A stretch of 64,000 bases of DNA. It comes from Lingula anatina (Eukaryota; Brachiopoda; Lingulata; Lingulida; Lingulidae). The position numbers were made by a program, and so were the translations under genes. The stretch is from NCBI RefSeq assembly GCF_001039355.2, contig NW_019775292.1, forward strand, positions 368,331 to 432,330. Reading direction: 5' to 3'. The notes beneath the pieces are model-generated. The model worked only from the letters and a program-made list of their open reading frames with translations, did no database searches and had not been told where the DNA came from. Positions 61,072 through 64,000 of the stretch are shown in pieces. Each line of letters begins with the position of its first letter. The stretch's first letter is position 1.

Positions 61072-64000
61072 TTTCTACAGTCACACTGTATTATTGTCAA
61101 AAGCAGATGCACAAAAATTTTTAAACTATTAATATTTTGAAGAAAAGGAGAAAACCTACCAGATGTTGCCAGTGATATATTTTTTGTACAAACACAACAG
61201 TGTCTCCATATTCCCATCACCTGAGTCTGTAAGCAATATGAATGCTAGTCAAGTTTGAAGCTGAGCTTGATCAAATCTTTCTAGTAAAAGAAATTTTAAG
61301 TTTCTTATTATATATTTTAATTGGTTGGATTATTCCTTAGATTGCTTCAGTAATTCTTACTATGATTTATATCTAGCTGCACATATGCAGGCGTGTAATG
61401 AGGCTGTCTTTTGGGTCTTCCAAAAGACGGTCAGATTTTCAAGTTTACACTGACTGATATCTAATTTTTTCTGTTGGAAGATGCTCAAAACAAGAGAATG
61501 GATCAACAAAGATAATTTGGAAGACTGTACGGAAACATCTTTGGATCCATCCCTTCATATGTGTATTCAGTCTGTGTATTGTCTATTTATCATTTGAACA
61601 CTGTGTCTGTATGTGCAATCACCAGTGCCATCACAAGCTAAAACATTTGTTGTTCACCCTGTAACTGCCAAACTGTATTTTGTATTTTTGTTTTTCTTGA
61701 AATTTACTGAGATGATTTGGAGTTTGCAAAAACAAAAGGAAATTCCATTTTGAAATTCAGCATGATCGGATTATTTTTATAATAGTTATTGAATTTTTTT
61801 TTTTGCATTTTTAAGCAATGAAAATATGCTAGATCATCTTTTTTTGTATTGGTTTGCTTTGGAGATTTGCATGCTCATGAGGCATGTTCCTTTAAAAATA
61901 GCATAATACACATACTTTTATGAAACTTTTTTGCAAATATTTTGACAGTGTTCTCCCTATAATTAAGTGCCAAACTGTATTTTTGTTTTACTTCATATTT
62001 ATATTTTATACTCCATAAGTTTAGTGGAAATACTGTTTCCTTTCTAAAATCTACACGATTGGTTGATTTTTGTCCAAAAGTAATTGATTTTGTTTCAGGG
62101 TAAAAGTTTTTTATTTGCATTTTGGCAAAGTTTCCCTAAAATTGTCCAATTGTATTTTGCTTTACTACAAATGTTTTTAGTGTTTGAGTGGTTTTGTGTT
62201 GAGAAAATGCAAGTTCTTTTTAAGCCTTTTGAAAATCGGCATGATCAAATTATTGTAACTTTTTTCTTTCTTGTAAATATTGTTGAATTTTAATTTTGTT
62301 GTTTGGTGTCACTATATCTGTCAGCTTGGTTGTCTATTAAAGTATATTTTCCTTTAATCATCTAGGTGCCATATACAGTGAATACTTGCCAGTGGAGTTA
62401 TTTTGTGTGCAGGTTGATACTTAAACTGAAATAAATAGTTCATACCTTTGTTCACCCCTTAGCTCAGGCCTACCCAACTACCAGACTCGGCACCGAATGA
62501 TCCTGAATTCACCGGTAGATCAGACCACACTACCCATTTTCAAGGTGTGTGTCAGATCGCATTACACAGTATCAGACGCGACACCGCTCTTGCCTAGTAT
62601 GCGATGTGATAGTGACGATTCTCAGCAGGGTTGAAAAGCATTGCATCACCACTCAAAATTTGTTCAGGGTATGATACTGTGTAATGCGATCTGACACACA
62701 CCTTGAAAACGGGTAGTGTGGTCTACCGGTGAATTCAGGATCATTTGGTGCCGAGTCTGGTAGTTGGGTAGGCCTGTTAGCTGGCCTATTAGATTTTTGT
62801 ATCTTTTACCTTCATGTGGATACATTGAATCAATTGTATTGTTAAATGAGAACAAATTAAGATTCTTTGTTTCTTCTAACAGATCCTTTCTGTTTATTTT
62901 TAGAGCTATATAATCCTATACTCACTGGTGGATTTACAAATGAAACACATGACTTTGAATTCACCTTATTAATGGATGGCAATGGGACTTTTAATCTAAC
63001 AGAAAACCAGGCCATTACATTAATCAGACCTCTTGATTATGAAGTCCAGAGAACACACATGATATTGATTCAAGCTCATACGATCAACAGCAGTGTAAAT
63101 GACAGCTTTAATGAGGTTTATTACAGTGATTGTCCCTCTTTTTATGCAACAATGGAGATAACTGTGATTGTAGAAGATGTTGATGAGTACCCCGTGATGT
63201 TTCAGTATTACAGCAAATCTACAACGTATGGTGAAAACCTTACCACAGGGTTGTCTGATGGGAACATCCCAATGCACTGGGTTGTAGTATCCTCTGATAC
63301 TGAGGTTGGAACTTCCATATTTAGATTCACTGTAATGGATGCAGATGGTAGCTCCCCTGATGTGACAGGATTTCACATATCTGGAAACAACTCTGCACAG
63401 GATTTCCTAGGAGTGACATCAGAGGGGGAATTGTACACAACTGATACTATTCCTGTTAGTACTTCTGTCTGCCCCTTTGGATGTGCCGTGCAGGTATATG
63501 GGCTCTTAGTGACAGCCTCACAAGGCTCCCAGGAATTTGAATGCAAGGTCTTGTTGGTCATTAGGAATACAAGAATCAGAATTGAGGTTCAGGAAGATAC
63601 CAGTTCTGTTGGATTTCAAATCATTGATTATGTGGCCTCCGAAGGTTCCTCTATAAGTGATGGTTCACTTTCTGCATATGTCAATGTCAGTTTTCCAATA
63701 CATGTCATTGGGTATGACATTTTCATGCAGTCATTCAATTACGAGGCAGAGCAAGAGTATCACCTTCTGTTTAATTGCACATATGAAAATACCTCTTTCA
63801 TAACAGTCCCTATTGTGATAGAGGTGGTTGATGTTAATGATAACAGCCCTGTGTTTGATCAGGACATGTATATTGGAGTGGTTAGGAACACAACTCCAGC
63901 AAATACTACTATTACTACGTTAAGTGCATCTGACAGGGATTTAGGTGACAATGTCAACCTTGTTTATACCATCATAGAAGGAGACCAGTATTTCTGGGTG
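40581..64000 (+). CDS. Mucin-like / FN3 / cadherin-repeat cell-surface protein, 5' part (continues past window)
   Basis: Exons 40581-43113, 47433-47596, 59969-60092, 60780-60854 and 62904-64000 join with matching phases (1, 0, 1, 1), giving about 1,330 residues before the window ends. Order: signal peptide (MGLKCCITVWIFCTAILGCF), Ala/Ser-rich stretch, long Thr/Ser/Pro mucin-like region, one FN3 domain, then cadherin repeats. Many N-glycosylation sequons lie in the FN3 and cadherin parts. A large extracellular, heavily O- and N-glycosylated adhesion protein is inferred; a membrane anchor would lie downstream of 64000. An acceptor (gatttttag, 40545) lies upstream of the ATG, so a 5' UTR exon probably precedes it. 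A 10-codon upstream ORF (40549-40578) sits just before the start. I know no named gene with exactly this order. Confidence 0.8.
41355..42527 (+). repeat. 69-bp coding minisatellite (17 tandem units)
   Basis: The unit is 69 bp (23 codons), starting at 'gaatgg' and recurring every 69 bp from 41355 to 42459. The first 14 units appear identical by eye. The 15th has one T (gaatggtcaatatc), and the 16th and 17th carry a few changes. The unit encodes TEWSTSTAEQ followed by TTTESPTSTPETT. Degenerate relatives lie on both sides (41100-41354 and 42528-42800). Confidence 0.95.
43459..44191. mobile_element. ~730-bp element with CCCCCGTCACACT inverted ends
   Basis: The left end reads 'cccccgtcacact' and the right end 'agtgtgacggggg', running into a G-rich tract. 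The interior has repeated 'gcattc' words ('tgcattcta', 'gcattccaa') and a nested partial copy of another element (43912-44156). No coding domain was recognised. Boundaries are approximate because of the G-run. Confidence 0.5.
43912..44156. mobile_element. Truncated copy A of the CAGGCCTACCCAAC inverted-repeat family
   Basis: Closely matches the right-hand 245 bp of the complete copy at 62465-62776 ('cgacaccgctcttgcctagt', 'gtgatagtgacgattctcag'). It ends 'ggtagttgggtaagcctg' and lacks the left terminal repeat. It lies inside the larger element 43459-44191. Confidence 0.8.
44831..44896. repeat. Pentanucleotide microsatellite (AACAT)n
   Basis: About 13 units of AACAT with one interruption ('aaacctt'). 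Confidence 0.9.
46206..46372. mobile_element. 167-bp MITE with CAGGCCCGTAGCC ends and ATTCA duplication
   Basis: Terminal inverted repeats CAGGCCCGTAGCC and GGCTACGGGCCTG; flanking 5-bp direct repeats ATTCA at 46201-46205 and 46373-46377. It is non-coding and shares its termini with the element nested in the LTR retrotransposon at 54179-54337. Confidence 0.9.
46968..47138. repeat. Dispersed repeat (inverted partner at 61395-61565)
   Basis: Contains 'ccaaattatctttgttgatc', 'ctgaccgtcttccag' and a 'ggacagatccagac ... taaatccgcccct' inverted-end signature. The reverse-complement partner near 61.4-61.56 kb has 'gatcaacaaagataatttgg' and 'agacggtcagat'. It is probably a MITE family. Confidence 0.6.
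47433..47596 (+). CDS. FN3 exon A of the mucin-FN3-cadherin gene
   Basis: After acceptor ttgtttacag it reads VNLTAVAISWGQANVSWGHV..., then TYTVYVYWCHDEYYFYYGYN..., then RTIQDVQ, with donor gtaaac. The AVAISW segment and the TYTVYVY strand fit the first half (strands A-E) of a fibronectin type III domain. It starts in phase 1, matching the end of the mucin exon, and ends in phase 0, matching the acceptor at 59968. Confidence 0.75.
47911..48636. mobile_element. Element bounded by inverted GGGTACGGACACTA motifs
   Basis: 'gggtacggacactata' lies at the left and 'tagtgtccgtacccc' at the right. Further direct copies of the motif occur at about 48978-49012 (two, one with 'cacggacacca') and 49128-49142. 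The interior is open on the minus strand for 98 codons (48643-48347), giving a Lys-rich sequence (MDDNEQKSNRKRKGKPEIF...) with no family recognised. It is probably a non-autonomous element. Confidence 0.45.
49970..50300. repeat. Direct repeat, ~155-bp period, two copies
   Basis: 'aagtgaaaaaccattttacc ... gatgaatattcataatacg' near 50041-50102 recurs as 'aagtgaaaaaccgttttggc ... gatgaatattcataatacg' near 50201-50257. Both are followed by 'aaaatcagc(a/c)tgatcg(g/a)gcc'. Weaker relatives ('tttgaaaataagcttgatcgg') occur at 58.6, 61.3 and 61.8 kb. Confidence 0.7.
51267..51484. mobile_element. ~218-bp MITE with AG(G/A)C(G/C)C-ATTCCCA ends
   Basis: The left end 'aggcgcattcccatag' and right end 'ctgggaatggggtct' are inverted, with 'agatcgatct' and 'ggatcgatct' words inside each arm. 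It is probably flanked by TA. It abuts the tandem array that starts at 51486. Confidence 0.65.
51486..52026. repeat. ~147-bp tandem repeat array (3.7 units)
   Basis: Units start at 51486, 51635, 51781 and about 51927. Each carries 'agtcccttatatctcc', 'ccatagttactattga', 'ggaagtcatatactgg' and 'gacctttgacctacttttc'. Periods are 149, 146 and about 146 bp. It is non-coding. Confidence 0.85.
53042..53172 (-). mobile_element. 3' LTR (131 bp) of the Ty3/gypsy element
   Basis: Begins TGTAATGTTACGGG and ends CACTATGTGACA on the + strand. Differs from the partner LTR 57675-57805 at about two positions. The 5-bp duplication GGGTG precedes it (53037-53041) and also follows the other LTR (57806-57810). 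On the element's strand a polypurine tract (AAAAGGGGGGGGATG) lies directly upstream of this LTR. Confidence 0.95.
54179..54337. mobile_element. 159-bp MITE nested in the integrase region of the LTR element
   Basis: Inverted ends CAGGGCCGTAGCC and GGCTACGGCCCTG; target duplication GACTG at 54174-54178 and 54338-54342. The interior is very G/C-run rich. Ignoring the insert, the flanks read through the conserved segment before the integrase Glu region. Its termini match the MITE at 46206-46372. Confidence 0.92.
57656..57674 (-). other. Primer-binding site, probably tRNA-Leu
   Basis: Directly inside the 5' LTR, on the element strand, the sequence is TGGTGTCAGGATCGGGAT. It closely matches the complement of the 3' end of a tRNA-Leu (…CCTGACACCA). 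The gag ATG overlaps its downstream edge. Confidence 0.7.
57675..57805 (-). mobile_element. 5' LTR (131 bp) of the Ty3/gypsy element
   Basis: Same ends as 53042-53172; two differences seen (agaTgac for agaCgac, gacAcacc for gacGcacc). It is followed by the GGGTG duplication at 57806-57810. Confidence 0.95.
58236..58448 (-). pseudogene. Mariner-type transposase N-terminal (HTH) fragment
   Basis: The minus-strand frame reads SSKMEYRAVIRYLHLKGKTG, then KDIHAELLDVYGSSAQSYAQ, which resembles the first helix-turn-helix of mariner/SETMAR-type transposases. The sequence degrades after that point (VNSGLGSLKDNG), and no DDE/D catalytic domain follows. It is a dead fragment. Confidence 0.75.
58720..59790. 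repeat. Degenerate ~310-bp tandem repeat
   Basis: Words such as 'ccatgatacttttacttta', 'gatggtcatt', 'gtgaccatt(a/g)aag' and 'catgg(a/g)c(t/c)(t/a)gaa' recur near 59101, 59421 and 59727 and more weakly before 59000. It is a diverged intronic satellite-like array without coding signal. Confidence 0.6.
59969..60092 (+). CDS. FN3 exon B of the mucin-FN3-cadherin gene
   Basis: After acceptor tttgctag it reads EKWVIIDGLLPRRCYYFYVS followed by GHLSGRWYGSGYSNHIKMPI, with donor gtaagt. LLPRRCYYFYVS and the G-W-Y-G-S-G-Y-S turn are the F-G strand pattern of fibronectin type III domains. It starts in phase 0 and ends in phase 1, linking exon 47433-47596 to 60780-60854. Its Cys may pair with the Cys of FN3 exon A (YWCHDE). 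Confidence 0.75.
60125..60449. mobile_element. Copy B of the CAGGCCTACCCAAC inverted-repeat family
   Basis: Left end 'caggtctactcaactaccag', right end 'ctggtagttgggtaggcctg'. Probable GCATG duplication on both sides. It is inserted only 32 bp after FN3 exon B. Confidence 0.8.
60780..60854 (+). CDS. Cadherin-repeat start exon
   Basis: 75 nt reading PESPFKFVPEKLDLSFPENT then SLGT. The 'F...P...L.FPEN(T/A)..GT' pattern is the first strand of a cadherin repeat, with the Ca2+-binding Glu in PEN. Acceptor cttacag, donor gtgaga, phases 1/1. Confidence 0.75.
61037..61071. repeat. (GATA)n microsatellite
   Basis: About nine GATA units. Confidence 0.95.
61395..61565. repeat. Dispersed repeat, inverted relative to 46968-47138
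   Basis: Shares 'agacggtcagat', 'ttgaaaatc' and 'gatcaacaaagataatttgg' with the reverse complement of the copy 14.4 kb upstream. Confidence 0.6.
62465..62776. mobile_element. Copy C (complete) of the CAGGCCTACCCAAC inverted-repeat family
   Basis: 312 bp with terminal inverted repeats CAGGCCTACCCAACTACCAG and reverse complement. TTAGCT flanks both sides (62459-62464 and 62777-62782). A second internal inverted pair ('aaggtgtgtgtcagatcgca' and 'gcgatctgacacacacctt') makes it strongly palindromic. Confidence 0.88.
62904..64000 (+). CDS. Cadherin-repeat exon (open to window end)
   Basis: One open frame of 365 codons, uninterrupted to base 64000. It completes a first repeat (RPLDYE, then EDVDEYPVMF in place of DxNDNxP). 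A diverged second repeat follows (MDADGS but no DxNDN). A third ends in the canonical VVDVNDNSPVF, and a fourth begins YIGVVRNTTP with LSASDRDLGDN, the AxDxDxGxN calcium motif. More than ten N-glycosylation sequons are present. The mix of canonical and degenerate calcium motifs suggests uneven rigidity along the ectodomain. More exons must follow. Confidence 0.9.

Noticed and set aside
1-64000. CRISPR arrays, operons, tRNA or rRNA genes
   Set aside because: The window is nuclear animal DNA; the tandem arrays seen are coding minisatellites, microsatellites or intronic satellites without spacer structure, and no tRNA cloverleaf or rRNA was recognised.

Overview
This is nuclear DNA from a marine invertebrate animal. 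It is AT-rich and its genes are split into many exons with GT-AG introns. Introns and intergenic DNA are crowded with small inverted-repeat elements, microsatellites and retroelement remains. No rRNA, tRNA or prokaryotic feature was seen. The dispersed repeats and the animal-type gene set would fit a lophotrochozoan (brachiopod or mollusc grade) or another non-vertebrate bilaterian, but the sequence alone does not fix the phylum.

Layout. (1) 1-4.2 kb, + strand: the 3' part of an MFSD11/UNC93-like transporter gene. (2) 4.2-9.6 kb: intergenic DNA with two foldback elements. (3) 9.7-10.8 kb, - strand: a complete two-coding-exon CRADD/RAIDD-like gene (CARD plus death domain), with a long hairpin in its intron. 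(4) 11.7-22.6 kb, + strand: a nearly complete USO1/p115 vesicle-tether gene, head to head with the CRADD-like gene across a short shared promoter. One conserved exon of about 90 nt is missing from the assembly, in an intron that also contains an N. (5) 24.7-25.2 kb, - strand: a small proline-rich protein I do not recognise. (6) 28.3-34.2 kb, + strand: a complete eight-exon DUS4L-like tRNA-dihydrouridine synthase gene, with several transposon-derived inverted repeats in its introns. (7) 34.2-40.5 kb: mostly intergenic, with a TTAA-flanked element and one weak exon candidate. (8) 40.6 kb to the window end, + strand: the 5' part of a large secreted or membrane gene. It has a signal peptide, a roughly 820-residue Thr/Ser-rich mucin-like exon with a near-perfect 69-bp tandem array, one fibronectin type III domain split over two exons, and then cadherin repeats running off the window.

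The FN3 intron of the last gene is 12.4 kb long and is a transposon trap. It holds a Ty3/gypsy LTR element (53042-57805) with 131-bp LTRs, a 5-bp target duplication and a broken pol. A small inverted-repeat element is nested inside that element's integrase region. The intron also holds a mariner fragment, tandem repeats and other small elements. The genes share no obvious pathway. The most distinctive object is the mucin-FN3-cadherin gene, whose exons join with consistent phases.
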